A stretch of DNA of 64,000 nucleotides from Bacteroidales bacterium (GCA_015061115.1 SUXE01000018.1:18363-82362); one strand, 5' to 3'; positions 8,341 through 17,423 are shown, counted from the stretch's first letter. Program-made: numbers and translations. Notes: generated by a model not told the origin, from the sequence alone.

Positions 8341-8372
8341 GGGGTAGACCTCGCGTCTACCCCTTATTTTTT
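8341..8372 (+). terminator. Intrinsic terminator of the lipid-cluster operon
   Basis: GGGGTAGAC, loop CTCGC, GTCTACCCC, followed by TTATTTTTT. It lies 8 bases after the LD-carboxypeptidase stop. A degenerate second copy of its right half (GTCTACCCTTATTTTTTT) follows at 8380-8397. Confidence 0.85.
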
Positions 8373-8430
8373 GCCTTGAGTCTACCCTTATTTTTTTGCC
8401 ACTTAAACAATTTTTGATAAGCGTCGTGAA

Positions 8431-8461
8431 TTTGTAGATAATTGAAAAAACATTATCTTTG
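8431..8461 (+). promoter_or_regulatory. Promoter of the PD-(D/E)XK nuclease gene
   Basis: TTTG (8431-8434), a 19-base spacer and TATCTTTG (8454-8461), an exact Bacteroidota consensus. It shows that translation starts at the ATG at 8483 and not at 8459. Confidence 0.8.
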
Positions 8462-8482
8462 CAAAAACAAAAAAATAGGATT

Positions 8483-9430
8483 ATGTCAACATTAATAGCA
8501 AATCCAATATACGATTCGGTATTCAAGTACATGATAGCCAATGAAAAAGTGGCTAAGATTTTATTGTCAGCCTTGCTGAAGAAGAATGTGGTCAAGGTTG
8601 TACAGTTGAACAATGAATATAATCTTCCTGTCTCGGATGATCTTTCAATTTGTCGTATAGATTTTGGAGCCACTGTCAGTGAGGAAATTACGCTTCCAGA
8701 TGGAAAAGTGGAAGTGAAGGAGAGTGTGATCACGATAGAATTGCAGAAGGTATATCTGCCGAGTGAGATATTGCGTTTCCGCCAATACACAGGCACTCAC
8801 TATTGTAATCCTAACATGGTGCATCCAGTGAAATACGATACAGTCAGGGAGGCTGCAGATCCGATGATTTCTGTATATATCCTTGGTCACAAGTTGGATG
8901 TGATAAATGAGTGTGTCTGCTATATTAGCCGAGAATATCGTGATTATAATGGTAAAAAACTCGATGTCTTGGATCCATTTGCTGAATCATTGACTCATGA
9001 TAGTATAATAGTACAGGTGCCGCTTTTGCCAAATGACCATATCAGAAACCGTGCTGAAGAATTGCTACAGGTAATAAACCAGTCGAAGCAAACAAGTGAC
9101 AGACATTTTCTTTCTATTGATGAAGATCGGTATTCTGGTGACGAAGAGATGCAGGAGGTGATACGTACTTTAAAAGGTGCTGCCTGTGATTCAGATATCC
9201 GACGGACAATGCAACTGGAGGATGAAATCTTGGGTGAATTGAAGAATAAGGATCTGACAATAAGAATGCAGGCTGAACAATTGGCAGAACAGAAAGAACA
9301 ATTGGCGGAACAGAAGAAACAGCTTGCTTCTATGGCTCGTAAACTTCAGAAAAAAGGACGAAGTATTTCGGAAATTGCTGAATTTATGGAGATTCCAAAG
9401 GATGTTGTGAAAACCTTGTTAGAGAACTGA
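8483..9430 (+). CDS. Rpn / PD-(D/E)XK nuclease family transposase-like protein
   Basis: A 315-residue protein of the family annotated as Rpn or PD-(D/E)XK nuclease transposase. The nuclease core is visible as Asp60 (CRIDFGA) and Glu86-Ile-Gln88-Lys89 (ITIELQK, an ELQK variant of the ExK motif). The N-terminus NPIYDSVFKYMIANEKVAKILLSALL is typical. After the nuclease comes a coiled coil made of a repeated LAEQKEQ heptad (about 270-290) and a C-terminal helix-turn-helix-like segment (SISEIAEFMEIPKDVVKTLL). Members promote RecA-independent recombination in vitro; they are domesticated or mobile. It stands alone with its own promoter and no terminal repeats that I can see. Confidence 0.85.
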   Translation: MSTLIANPIYDSVFKYMIANEKVAKILLSALLKKNVVKVVQLNNEYNLPVSDDLSICRIDFGATVSEEITLPDGKVEVKESVITIELQKVYLPSEILRFRQYTGTHYCNPNMVHPVKYDTVREAADPMISVYILGHKLDVINECVCYISREYRDYNGKKLDVLDPFAESLTHDSIIVQVPLLPNDHIRNRAEELLQVINQSKQTSDRHFLSIDEDRYSGDEEMQEVIRTLKGAACDSDIRRTMQLEDEILGELKNKDLTIRMQAEQLAEQKEQLAEQKKQLASMARKLQKKGRSISEIAEFMEIPKDVVKTLLEN

Positions 9431-9484
9431 TTTTGAATTTCAGAAAAAAATAAATGCCTATCGACGTGATTGGCATTCAAAAAA

Positions 9485-9517
9485 ATGTAGAGACATCGCA
9501 TTGCGGTGTCTCTACAT
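9485..9517 (-). terminator. Long stem-loop, terminator for the minus-strand gene
   Basis: A 33-base imperfect palindrome (arms ATGTAGAGACATCGCA and TGCGGTGTCTCTACAT, one wobble) preceded by seven A, which gives a U run in the minus direction. It belongs to the GTAGAGAC-type palindromes that also occur near 63480. Confidence 0.75.
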
Positions 9518-9535
9518 TGTGATATGACGTATTGA

Positions 9536-10135
9536 TTATTTCTTGCTCTCTATGATGTTGTTTATCTGAACAAAATACTCATCTCTTTTTAGATTGACTT
9601 CGTTGCGGGCTTCTTTGATTGCATCTATACAATTGTTGAAGGCATCTTTGCATTCTTCCCAGTAACGGTTTCTTTCACCTGTATCATCATTTGAGATGTT
9701 CATGCCACTTATTGCGACTTCTACTTGCGACACATAATCGTAGGCTTTACGCATGTTTTCGGATGCTTCAAACATATCCTTCATCTGGTTCTTCAACTTT
9801 GTCAGATACGAAGAGGCTCTTTGTGTGTTGCAACCTTTGTCGTTTGTGGCAGCCTCTTTGGCCTGCTCTAATTCAGTACGCGTCTCCTTCAAAGTATTCA
9901 TCAAGTTGACAGAAATGTTTTCTGCATACTGCTGGTATGCTCTGTATTTTTTCGTCATTTTGACAAACTGCTCTTGGGCGTTTTGTGTGGTGAAGTAGAC
10001 GGTGTTTTCTCCGAATGTGGCAGAATATTTTTGCTCTGTTGATTGAGAAATAGCAGTTTCTGTCTCAGCAGCGTAACTAATCTGGCCGCAAGTACAGCCG
10101 AAAAATATGATGAAATGGAATAGACGTAGTTTCAT
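9536..10135 (-). CDS. Secreted coiled-coil protein of unknown function
   Basis: A 199-residue protein with a signal peptide (MKLRLFHFIIFFGCTCGQISYA) and a mature part that is almost wholly helical and charged (AYQQYAENISVNLMNTL, KETRTELEQAKEA, NEVNLKRDEYF), probably a coiled coil or helical bundle in the periplasm. No known family recognised. The open frame extends upstream to 10252, but a -7 element (TATCTTTG, minus strand, 10164-10171) lies inside that extension, so translation starts at 10135. Isolated gene facing the nuclease gene. Confidence 0.65.
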   Translation of the reverse strand: MKLRLFHFIIFFGCTCGQISYAAETETAISQSTEQKYSATFGENTVYFTTQNAQEQFVKMTKKYRAYQQYAENISVNLMNTLKETRTELEQAKEAATNDKGCNTQRASSYLTKLKNQMKDMFEASENMRKAYDYVSQVEVAISGMNISNDDTGERNRYWEECKDAFNNCIDAIKEARNEVNLKRDEYFVQINNIIESKK

Positions 10136-10163
10136 GAATATCTTATCTTTAATAGATTTAGCC

Positions 10164-10171
10164 CAAAGATA
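10164..10171 (-). promoter_or_regulatory. -7 element for the coiled-coil protein gene
   Basis: TATCTTTG on the minus strand, 28 bases before the ATG at 10135. No clear -33 TTTG at the usual distance. Confidence 0.5.
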
Positions 10172-10229
10172 TAAAATCAATCCGAATATTTTAACAGATT
10201 CATGTTTTTTACACGATAGTATTGGATAA

Positions 10230-10318
10230 AATGTAGAGGCAGATCGTTCCACATTGTTTCAATGTGCTCCTCGTAAGCGAGCACTTGTGGTAAGGATATG
10301 GTGTTCCGCCTTAACAAT
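10230..10318. repeat. Decayed GTAGAG palindrome remnant and small hairpin
   Basis: The 315-base gap 10136-10450 holds two promoters and this stretch, which begins like the GTAGAGAC palindromes (TGTAGAGGCAGATCGTTCC) and then diverges. It contains a small hairpin GTGCTC/GAGCAC (10264-10284). I see no gene in it. Confidence 0.4.
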
Positions 10319-10418
10319 CCTCTTTTTTATTGCAGAGTGAACTTTATGGTTATGCTTAAATAGCTTATTAATATCCCTACAATTTGATATTGTTACGAAT
10401 TATTCCAATAAAATATAG

Positions 10419-10426
10419 TATTTTTG
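10419..10426 (+). promoter_or_regulatory. -7 element for the GT2 gene
   Basis: TATTTTTG 24 bases before the ATG at 10451. The -33 region is AT-rich without a clear TTTG at 19-20 bases. Confidence 0.45.
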
Positions 10427-10450
10427 CGTCTACGGAATACAATATAGAAT

Positions 10451-11449
10451 ATGAGTAAATTTTCAGTCATAATACCTGTCTACAATCGTCCCGATGAGGT
10501 GGTTGAACTGTTGGAGTCGCTCACCAGGCAGACTGCTCAGTGTGATGTTGAGGTGATTATTGTGGAGGATGGTTCAAAGAAGAGATGCGAAAACGAGGTG
10601 GCAGCTTTTGCCGACCGTCTAAATATCGTTTACCATTATCAGGATAATACGGGTCCGGGTGGAGCTCGTAACACTGGTGCCAAACTGGCTGCTGGCGAGT
10701 ATCTTATTTTCTTTGATTCAGACGCGATCCTTCCCGACACTTATTTTGAGAGTCTGATGGCTCACTTGGAGAAAGAGCCTCTTGATTGTTTCGGTGGCCC
10801 CGACCGTGAGCATGAGGATTTTACTCCTATCCAAAAGGCGATTTCGTATTCGATGACTTCAATCCTGACGACGGGAGGTATCCGTGGAGGAAAGAAGAAG
10901 ATGGATAAATTCTATCCACGCAGCTTCAACCTAGGTGTGCGTCGCAGCGTCTTTGATAATATCAATGGCTATGCGGATATGCGTTATGGTGAAGACGTGG
11001 ATTTCAGCATGAGAGTGGTGGAGAGCGGATGCACTGTCGGACTCGTGCCTGATGCATTTGTGTTCCACAAGCGTCGCAACACCTTCAAGTCGTTCTTCAA
11101 ACAGGTGTTCTGTTCGGGCACTGCACGTATCGCTTTATCTGAACGTCACAAAGGAGCCATGAAGCTGGTTCACATGCTTCCTGCCGCATTCACGTTGGCT
11201 GTGCCTATCAGCATTCTTCTTGGCATATTCGTATGGTGGGGATTCGCTCTCGTGGTGCCTTGTTATCTTTCGTTGATTTTCCTTCATTCATTGGCGACGA
11301 CGAAATCCATCCGCGTCGCATTGCTAAGCATCGGCACCAGTTTCATACAGCTGTTTGGCTATGGTGCTGGATTCCTTACTGCATTCTGGAAGAAAAAAGT
11401 GTTGGGGCAGACTCGTTATGTGCCTTTTACTAAGACATTCTATGAATAA
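10451..11449 (+). CDS. Family 2 glycosyltransferase with C-terminal membrane segments
   Basis: A 332-residue GT-A enzyme: VIIPVYNRPDEV at the start, IIVEDGSK (35-42), GPGGARNTGA, and the metal site FFDSDA (about 87-92). GEDVDFSMRV is the acceptor-side ED motif of inverting GT2 enzymes. Two or three hydrophobic segments after residue 230 (AAFTLAVPISILLGIFVWWG, VVPCYLSLIFLHS) anchor it to the membrane. It probably builds an envelope glycan or glycolipid; no partner genes are adjacent, as the next gene has its own promoter. Confidence 0.85.
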   Translation: MSKFSVIIPVYNRPDEVVELLESLTRQTAQCDVEVIIVEDGSKKRCENEVAAFADRLNIVYHYQDNTGPGGARNTGAKLAAGEYLIFFDSDAILPDTYFESLMAHLEKEPLDCFGGPDREHEDFTPIQKAISYSMTSILTTGGIRGGKKKMDKFYPRSFNLGVRRSVFDNINGYADMRYGEDVDFSMRVVESGCTVGLVPDAFVFHKRRNTFKSFFKQVFCSGTARIALSERHKGAMKLVHMLPAAFTLAVPISILLGIFVWWGFALVVPCYLSLIFLHSLATTKSIRVALLSIGTSFIQLFGYGAGFLTAFWKKKVLGQTRYVPFTKTFYE

Positions 11450-11484
11450 AATAGCCATCAGAGTATAAAAATCGTTTAAAATGT

Positions 11485-11492
11485 TATATTTG
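11485..11492 (+). promoter_or_regulatory. -7 element for the rhodanese-like lipoprotein gene
   Basis: TATATTTG 25 bases before the ATG at 11518. The -33 element is not obvious. Confidence 0.5.
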
Positions 11493-11517
11493 TAAGGAAT
11501 TTTAAATCATATATATC

Positions 11518-12030
11518 ATGAAAAGATTTTTTAGGACTTTAATTTTTGCGGCTGTTGCCGCTGTAGCTATCGTTTCGATTTCTTCATGTAGACCTGAAGA
11601 TCCTGATGATCCTAACCCTAAGCCTGTACTTGATCCGAATCGTAAACCTGCAGGACCTGTTGACCAAATGTCAGGAGCGTCAATGGATGCATTTTACAAT
11701 GGTTTGACTAACAACACACCTGAGTCGACAATAGTTATCGATACTCGTTCCGCTAAGGAGTATGCTGCAGGTCATGTGGTGAGAGCGATTTCCATTCCTC
11801 TTGAAAATGACGACGCTTTCTACTATGATGATGTGTTTATCTACGAGGAGGTTGAGAGACTTGATCCTGATCATTCAAAATACATCCTTCTTACAGACAA
11901 TGGAGCTTCTACTCTTATGCTTCACGTCGCTGGAAGAATCTCTGCAATGGGATGGGGTAAGAAGAAAGTTTATCTTTTGATGGGAAAAACTTCTGATTTC
12001 TTGAAGAAATACCCTGATGTAAAGGAATAA
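11518..12030 (+). CDS. Rhodanese-like lipoprotein lacking the catalytic Cys
   Basis: A 170-residue protein with a lipobox (SISSC, Cys24) and a Pro/Asp-rich linker (residues 25-47). The rest is a rhodanese fold: IVIDTRSAKEYAAGHVVRAISIP (73-94) is the typical first motif. The active-site loop, normally Cys-x-x-Gly-x-Arg/Ser, reads LLTDNGASTLM (125-134) with Thr/Asp where the catalytic Cys belongs, so sulfur transfer is not expected. It may be a binding module in the periplasm or on the outer membrane. TamB begins 13 bases downstream, so it may be cotranscribed with TamB. Confidence 0.75.
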   Translation: MKRFFRTLIFAAVAAVAIVSISSCRPEDPDDPNPKPVLDPNRKPAGPVDQMSGASMDAFYNGLTNNTPESTIVIDTRSAKEYAAGHVVRAISIPLENDDAFYYDDVFIYEEVERLDPDHSKYILLTDNGASTLMLHVAGRISAMGWGKKKVYLLMGKTSDFLKKYPDVKE

Positions 12031-12043
12031 AAAGCAGACTCTG

Positions 12044-15000
12044 ATGGGAGTGGCTGGAAAAATATTAAAGATAACATTGGCAACGGTGGGAATAATCCTG
12101 CTGTTGCTTTTGTTGTTATGTGGATTGCTTACAATTCCGTCGTTCCAGACTTCTCTAACTCAGAAAGTGACCGATGAACTTAAATCTCGGTTTGGTGTCG
12201 ACATCTCTGTTGGCTACGTTGGCATCAATTTTAAAGGTAATATTGTGATGGAAGATCTCTATCTTCCCGATTGCAATAAAGATACTCTCGCCTATATCAA
12301 AAGACTGGAGGCAGGTTTCAATCCAGCGACTGTTTGGTGTGATTCCAAACTGACTCTGTCGAAGGTGGCTCTCGACAGTTTCAAAATCTACGTTTCGAAC
12401 AATGCGGATGTTTATAATTTTGACTATCTCATAGACGCATTCTCGTCGACTGACACAACAGAGGTCGACACAACTCCGTCGAAATTCGACATGGAGTTGT
12501 CTGATATTTCCCTCAAACGTGGAACCCTGAAATATGACATTATTGACAGTTCGTATGCCCAACCTGGGGTGTTCGACTACAACCATATTCATCTGTCAGA
12601 TGTCCTGATCACTGGATATCTGAAATCAATACGCACCGACAATCTTCGGGCTGAGATCTCCCAACTCTCTGCGTTTGATGATCTCACCCACGTCAGAATC
12701 AATGATTTGAAAGTCCTTGATTTCGCTATGCTGACGGATGGATTCTCATCAAAACAGATCTATCTTCAGACTCCGAAATCATCGTTGACAATCAACGATG
12801 TCGCATGGACATATCCTGCGATTCTCGACAATATTGACGATGCCGTCCACCGAGGTGAATATAATGTGGATATCGCACCGTCGACGGTGGTGCTTTCGGA
12901 GATTGCTCCTTTCGTCCCTGCTTTGGCTCAATATCATTCGCCAGTCAACCTGTATATGTCGGCAAAGGGAAATCTGCCTACGGTGAATGTGAGTGTGCTG
13001 CAGGTGGATTGTGAGGATGCCTCACTGCATGCGGTGGCTTCGATGAGCGATTGCTTTGATTATGAAAATTCTAATTATAACGCAGATATCCTGCTTTCTG
13101 CCGACAACGGGGATGTTCTCGCTATGGTGGATACTTCGTTGACCAAAAACGATATTGTCAAAAGACTATTCCCGTTTGCCACAAACCTGAAGGCGAATGG
13201 AAAACCATGCGATTTGAAATTTAATTTGGGCGCGAACACTCCAGTCACCAAACTGAAGAGTGTGGGAAACCTTGTATATAATAAGAAAGCCGACGTGTTG
13301 AATCTCCTGGCTTCACTTGCCACTGACACTGCTGATATAGCAAAACTGATCGGTGATACCACACGTCTGAAAGCTAAACTTGATGTCGATGCTAATCTCT
13401 GTGTCTCAGACACTGGTCTGGTGGTGCGTGCCACAGGTGCTGTGCCATATCTTGCGTATGATAAGATAGTGGCGACGTCGCTGAAGATAGATAAAGCATC
13501 ATATTCATCGGAGTCTGCCACTGCCGACATATCATTTGAAGAGCCGTTCGGTTCGGCAGTTTTGTCTGCTTCGTTCATCCCGTCGGAAAAGAATATCTAT
13601 TTGGTGAATGGAGGAGTGAAGGATTTTTCTCCGTACAAGCTTGGTGTCATGGATTCCACATGGAGTGAGCTTGCTATATCACTCAATGTTGATGGACGTA
13701 CAATCATGTCGTCGCTCAACGATGCAGTCGGCCATGTGGATATAGACTCTTTGATCGTGAATAATGGAAAGAAGACTCTTGATGTCGGAAAAATCACCTT
13801 GTCGTCCGACGACAGAGATTCGCATCGTCAGGTACAGTTGAGATCACGTCTGCTGGATGTCACTTTTGGCGGACGGTATGATGTCAATGCAGTAGAGGCG
13901 AGTGTGGTGAAAATCCTTCATCCGTATCTTCCTACGTTTTTCGACCATAAGATTCTGGAGGGAATCGACACTACTGTCTACAATAATGATTTTGATTTGA
14001 ATCTTGATGTGAAGGATGTGGCTCCAGTCTGCGAATTCTTCGATATCCCATTGACGGTGACGGGAATGAAGATGGCTCTCAATATTTCCGATTCTTTGAG
14101 CAGGATGGGAGCGTTTGTAAATGCCGACAGTATCGTCTACAATGGAATCGTGGCAAAAGATATAGATTTCTCGTTCAAACAGAAGAATAAAATGTATGTT
14201 GGTGACATTCAGACGATAGTGTATGCCAACGAAATGAAACCGATAAAGTTTGATCTCTCTACAGAGTTGGAGAACGACGTCGCTCTGACAAATTTCGTGT
14301 ATGATAATTTCGATGAGGAGCAGAAGATTGAGGGAGACATCAAAGCGTTGCTCACATTCCCGAAAGACTCTGTCACGAAAGAGATCCTGCTGAAGACGTT
14401 CTTTATGCCGAGCGACCTTCTGCTTCGTGACCTGCTCATCGGTTTTGAACCGTCTGTGATCACGACAAAACAGGATGGCTATACGAAAATCGAACATTTT
14501 GGTTTGACGGAGGATTCACGTCAGATCCTTCTTGTAGACGGAGCGGTGGGCAAAAGTGTGAACGACTCTTTGAAAATCTCGTTCGACAGCATGTCTATAT
14601 CGAGTGTGATTTCCAAATTACGAATGGGATTCCCGTTCTCTGGCTTCATCACGGGAGATGTGATGGCAAAGGGAGTGATGGGAGACATGCCACGTTTCGG
14701 CACCAAGAATCTCCGTGTGGATTCGCTTGCCATAGATTCGATATGGGTTGGCGACGTGAGTCTGCGATGCGGATGGAGTCCGGAAAGGAAGGCGGTTGGC
14801 ACAAAGGTCACAATCTCCAGAGACACATCGGTTGTGGCTACGGCAGGAGGTATTGTGTCGCCTGGAAGCGACTCTATGAGACTGAGATTCAACGTCAAGG
14901 AATTCCCATTGGAGACAGCCCAGATGATGACAGAGGATTATCTTGACAAGTTGACGGGAAAAGTCTCGGCCAAGATTGATGTCTCAGGCAAGATATCGGA

Positions 15001-16465
15001 GCCTGAGGTGAAGGGTTATATTTATCTCGACAATGTTCTGGCGAAGGTGAAGGCGAATAAAGCCTCTTACCGTGTGAACGACAGTATCCTGTTTACTCCT
15101 ACGAGCATGACAATCAAGAATGCTAAGATCGTGGATGACTATGGACGTGTGGCGAATCTGGATTGTAACGTCCAGCACCATAATTTCAAGAATCCGAAGT
15201 ATCTGGCTACTCTGACACTCAATGATTTCATATTGCTCAATAATCCTAAGAACAAGGATGAGATGGTGTATGGTAAACTGACCGCAGATGGACGAATACG
15301 TGTGGCTGGAGATGCGGACGGAGCGTCAATCCGTGGAAATGTGTCGACGGGGGAGAGCGCTGTGATGACGGTGGTGTTGCCGGAGAGCGCGTCGTCTGCC
15401 TCGGAATACTCGACTATAGTGTTTGTGTCGCATGAGGATACTGTTGAGTTGAAGAATAAGTACGACGAGATGAAGTTTAACATAGATGCGAGTGTGGATC
15501 TCAAAGTGACCGACAACACAGAGATGACGGTGGTTCTCTCTCGAACATCCGGAGATAAATGCTCGTTGAAGGGTGGTGGAAACATTCGCGTCGAATACAC
15601 AACAACATCGGATGAGATAAAACTTTATGGCGACTATATCATAGAAGAGGGACAGCTGAAGATGAAGATTTCCAGTCTTCCGCAGAAGACGTTTGCCATA
15701 GAGAAGGGTGGAACAATCAATGTTGGAGGAAGGATTGAAACACTCAAATTTGATCTGTCGGCACTCTATACCACTCGTGCCGACCTTGCCACACTGGACG
15801 AATCATTCGCTAATGACCCGACTCTGACAAACACACGACAGACTGTGGGTGCACGTCTGGGCATCAACGGCACAATGGATAAGTTTAATCTTTCCTATGA
15901 TGTCACGTTGCCGAATGCAGGAGACGATCTCAACAACCGTCTGCAGGGAATCATCAATACCGATGATTTGAAAATCAGAGAGTTCGCCTACATACTTGGA
16001 TTCGGCACATTCTATCCTGTATCGTCGTCGCAGAGCACCAACGTCGGCTCAAGTATGCTCACATCTATCATGTCGTCGAGCATTTCCAACGGAATGAACA
16101 CACTCTTTGGAGACGTGCTTGGAAGCAGTTGGACAATCGGAGCGGATATGTCGTCGGCTCAGGCAGACGGAAGTGATATGGAGATGAGCCTATCCCTTTC
16201 ACGCTCCTTCTTCAACGACCGTTTGATCTTCAGTACCGATTTTGGATATCAGAGCAATTCAAACACAAATGCGGATGATGAACTCACCAAGAATTTCGAC
16301 TTGGAGTATAAACTGAATAAGAGCGGAACATTGCGTCTGAAAGGATATCGCCACACCAACACCGAATTCTACCGTTCGGGTACAAGTACTGAAGGCCTTG
16401 GCTTCATTGTCACTAAAGAGGGAGACACATTCAGGGATCTGTTGAGGAGGAAGAAGCAGAAATAG
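12044..16465 (+). CDS. tamB: TamB-family translocation and assembly module protein (AsmA/DUF490)
   Basis: A 1473-residue inner-membrane-anchored protein: one N-terminal membrane segment (ITLATVGIILLLLLLLCGLL), an AsmA-like start (SLTQKVTDELKSRFGVDISV), over a thousand residues of repeating beta strands (the taco-shaped groove of repeating beta-groove lipid-transport proteins), and the C-terminal DUF490 domain (about 1150-1460, with TVGARLGINGTMDKFNLSYDV, NNRLQGIINTDDLKIREFAY). TamB-like proteins bridge the periplasm and carry phospholipid to the outer membrane or assist outer-membrane protein assembly. Length agrees with Bacteroidota homologues. A TamA/BamA-like partner is not present in the window. 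Confidence 0.9.
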   Translation: MGVAGKILKITLATVGIILLLLLLLCGLLTIPSFQTSLTQKVTDELKSRFGVDISVGYVGINFKGNIVMEDLYLPDCNKDTLAYIKRLEAGFNPATVWCDSKLTLSKVALDSFKIYVSNNADVYNFDYLIDAFSSTDTTEVDTTPSKFDMELSDISLKRGTLKYDIIDSSYAQPGVFDYNHIHLSDVLITGYLKSIRTDNLRAEISQLSAFDDLTHVRINDLKVLDFAMLTDGFSSKQIYLQTPKSSLTINDVAWTYPAILDNIDDAVHRGEYNVDIAPSTVVLSEIAPFVPALAQYHSPVNLYMSAKGNLPTVNVSVLQVDCEDASLHAVASMSDCFDYENSNYNADILLSADNGDVLAMVDTSLTKNDIVKRLFPFATNLKANGKPCDLKFNLGANTPVTKLKSVGNLVYNKKADVLNLLASLATDTADIAKLIGDTTRLKAKLDVDANLCVSDTGLVVRATGAVPYLAYDKIVATSLKIDKASYSSESATADISFEEPFGSAVLSASFIPSEKNIYLVNGGVKDFSPYKLGVMDSTWSELAISLNVDGRTIMSSLNDAVGHVDIDSLIVNNGKKTLDVGKITLSSDDRDSHRQVQLRSRLLDVTFGGRYDVNAVEASVVKILHPYLPTFFDHKILEGIDTTVYNNDFDLNLDVKDVAPVCEFFDIPLTVTGMKMALNISDSLSRMGAFVNADSIVYNGIVAKDIDFSFKQKNKMYVGDIQTIVYANEMKPIKFDLSTELENDVALTNFVYDNFDEEQKIEGDIKALLTFPKDSVTKEILLKTFFMPSDLLLRDLLIGFEPSVITTKQDGYTKIEHFGLTEDSRQILLVDGAVGKSVNDSLKISFDSMSISSVISKLRMGFPFSGFITGDVMAKGVMGDMPRFGTKNLRVDSLAIDSIWVGDVSLRCGWSPERKAVGTKVTISRDTSVVATAGGIVSPGSDSMRLRFNVKEFPLETAQMMTEDYLDKLTGKVSAKIDVSGKISEPEVKGYIYLDNVLAKVKANKASYRVNDSILFTPTSMTIKNAKIVDDYGRVANLDCNVQHHNFKNPKYLATLTLNDFILLNNPKNKDEMVYGKLTADGRIRVAGDADGASIRGNVSTGESAVMTVVLPESASSASEYSTIVFVSHEDTVELKNKYDEMKFNIDASVDLKVTDNTEMTVVLSRTSGDKCSLKGGGNIRVEYTTTSDEIKLYGDYIIEEGQLKMKISSLPQKTFAIEKGGTINVGGRIETLKFDLSALYTTRADLATLDESFANDPTLTNTRQTVGARLGINGTMDKFNLSYDVTLPNAGDDLNNRLQGIINTDDLKIREFAYILGFGTFYPVSSSQSTNVGSSMLTSIMSSSISNGMNTLFGDVLGSSWTIGADMSSAQADGSDMEMSLSLSRSFFNDRLIFSTDFGYQSNSNTNADDELTKNFDLEYKLNKSGTLRLKGYRHTNTEFYRSGTSTEGLGFIVTKEGDTFRDLLRRKKQK

Positions 16466-16487
16466 GGGGGTACATTAAATCTCTAAC

Positions 16488-16518
16488 TTTCTAATTTGAA
16501 GAAAATTCTATAATTTTG
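16488..16518 (+). promoter_or_regulatory. Probable promoter of the small lipoprotein gene
   Basis: TTTC (16488-16491), a 19-base spacer and TAATTTTG (16511-16518), 25 bases before the ATG at 16544. The -33 box differs from TTTG in one base. Confidence 0.5.
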
Positions 16519-16543
16519 CGATACAATTTAAATATCTAAACAA

Positions 16544-17014
16544 ATGAGACTAGCGAAAAAAATAATGTATGCGGCGATCGTTTCGATGCCGATCTTTATG
16601 TGTGGATGTCCCGACGAGAGTATGCCGGAAGGTTATGTGGTGAAGATGAAGAAAGATTATTCTGACAATGTCATGCTTATAAGAACATACAATTATAATT
16701 ACGACAGCATCAGATATGAGGTTAAAAGTATAGACACCTCTTATGTTTGGCCATCCAACAAAGATGATATAGAGAGAATCACTGGAGATTATTATCGATT
16801 GTCGGGCAGATATGGTCATGATTATAGAAATATCGTGTGTGCATCGATTAGTTATGATGATTGGAATGACACATTGTTAAAAACGATTTCCGAATATATA
16901 ATCGACAAGAATCCATTCGAAGAAGTGTATGCTTATTATGAAGACTATGGTAAGCCTGCTCTGTTGAGAATAATCAACCAGAACAAACTGGATGATTTTG
17001 AGAAATTGAAATAG
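16544..17014 (+). CDS. Small lipoprotein of unknown function
   Basis: A 156-residue protein with a lipoprotein signal (MRLAKKIMYAAIVSMPIFMCGC, acylated Cys22 the second Cys of CGC). The mature part is rich in Tyr, Asp and Asn (NYNYDSIRYEVKS, YDDWNDTLLK, YAYYEDYGKPALLRI) with no motif that I know. It stands alone with its own promoter and terminator, between tamB and the tRNA operon. Confidence 0.6.
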   Translation: MRLAKKIMYAAIVSMPIFMCGCPDESMPEGYVVKMKKDYSDNVMLIRTYNYNYDSIRYEVKSIDTSYVWPSNKDDIERITGDYYRLSGRYGHDYRNIVCASISYDDWNDTLLKTISEYIIDKNPFEEVYAYYEDYGKPALLRIINQNKLDDFEKLK

Positions 17015-17027
17015 TGGCAATTTTTAT

Positions 17028-17060
17028 GGATTCTCATCTTTTGGTGGGAATCCTTTTTTT
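17028..17060 (+). terminator. Terminator of the small lipoprotein gene
   Basis: GGATTCTCATC and GGTGGGAATCC pair with wobbles and are followed by seven T. It starts 14 bases after the stop codon. Confidence 0.75.
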
Positions 17061-17079
17061 ATGGTTTTGGGGAAATAAA

Positions 17080-17105
17080 AAAAGCAGAACTTATGTTCTG
17101 CTTTT
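17080..17105 (-). terminator. Terminator of the tRNA operon
   Basis: AAAAGCAGAAC, loop TTAT, GTTCTGCTTTT; read on the minus strand it is followed by a long U run. It lies 8 bases beyond the tRNA-Phe 3' end. Confidence 0.85.
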
Positions 17106-17113
17106 ATTTTGTG

Positions 17114-17186
17114 TGGTACCACCAGGAATCGAACCGGGGACACAAGGATTTTCAGTCCTTTGCTCTACCAACTGAGCTATGGCACC
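17114..17186 (-). tRNA. tRNA-Phe (GAA)
   Basis: A 73-base cloverleaf on the minus strand. Acceptor GGTGCCA pairs with TGGTACC (one G-U), D arm AGCTCAGTTGGTAGAGCA, anticodon loop CTGAAAA with anticodon GAA, and T arm with GGTTCGATTCC. Discriminator A; CCA is not encoded. Last gene of the Gly-Leu-Phe operon. Confidence 0.96.
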
Positions 17187-17215
17187 AATTTTTTTTCTTT
17201 CTCTAAACAAATATG

Positions 17216-17300
17216 TGCCCCGAACGGGACTTGAACCCGTACAATCGCAATGATTACAGGATTTTAAGTCCTGCGTGTCTACCAATTCCACCATCAGGGC
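17216..17300 (-). tRNA. tRNA-Leu (TAA)
   Basis: An 85-base class II tRNA on the minus strand. Acceptor GCCCTGA pairs with TCGGGGC, anticodon loop CTTAAAA gives anticodon TAA (Leu UUA/UUG), a long variable arm follows, and the T arm has GGTTCAAGTCC. Middle gene of the operon. Confidence 0.95.
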
Positions 17301-17315
17301 ATCATCTTGTAGATG

Positions 17316-17388
<73 letters not shown>

Positions 17389-17423
17389 TTATGTAAAAGA
17401 ACGCTGTTTTTCTTTTGCGAGTG

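Noticed and set aside
10136..10252. N-terminal extension of the coiled-coil protein
   Set aside because: A -7 promoter element lies inside it and the signal peptide starts at 10135.
13844..14497. Long minus-strand open frame of 217 codons inside tamB
   Set aside because: tamB is clearly coding on the plus strand; the shadow protein has no family features.
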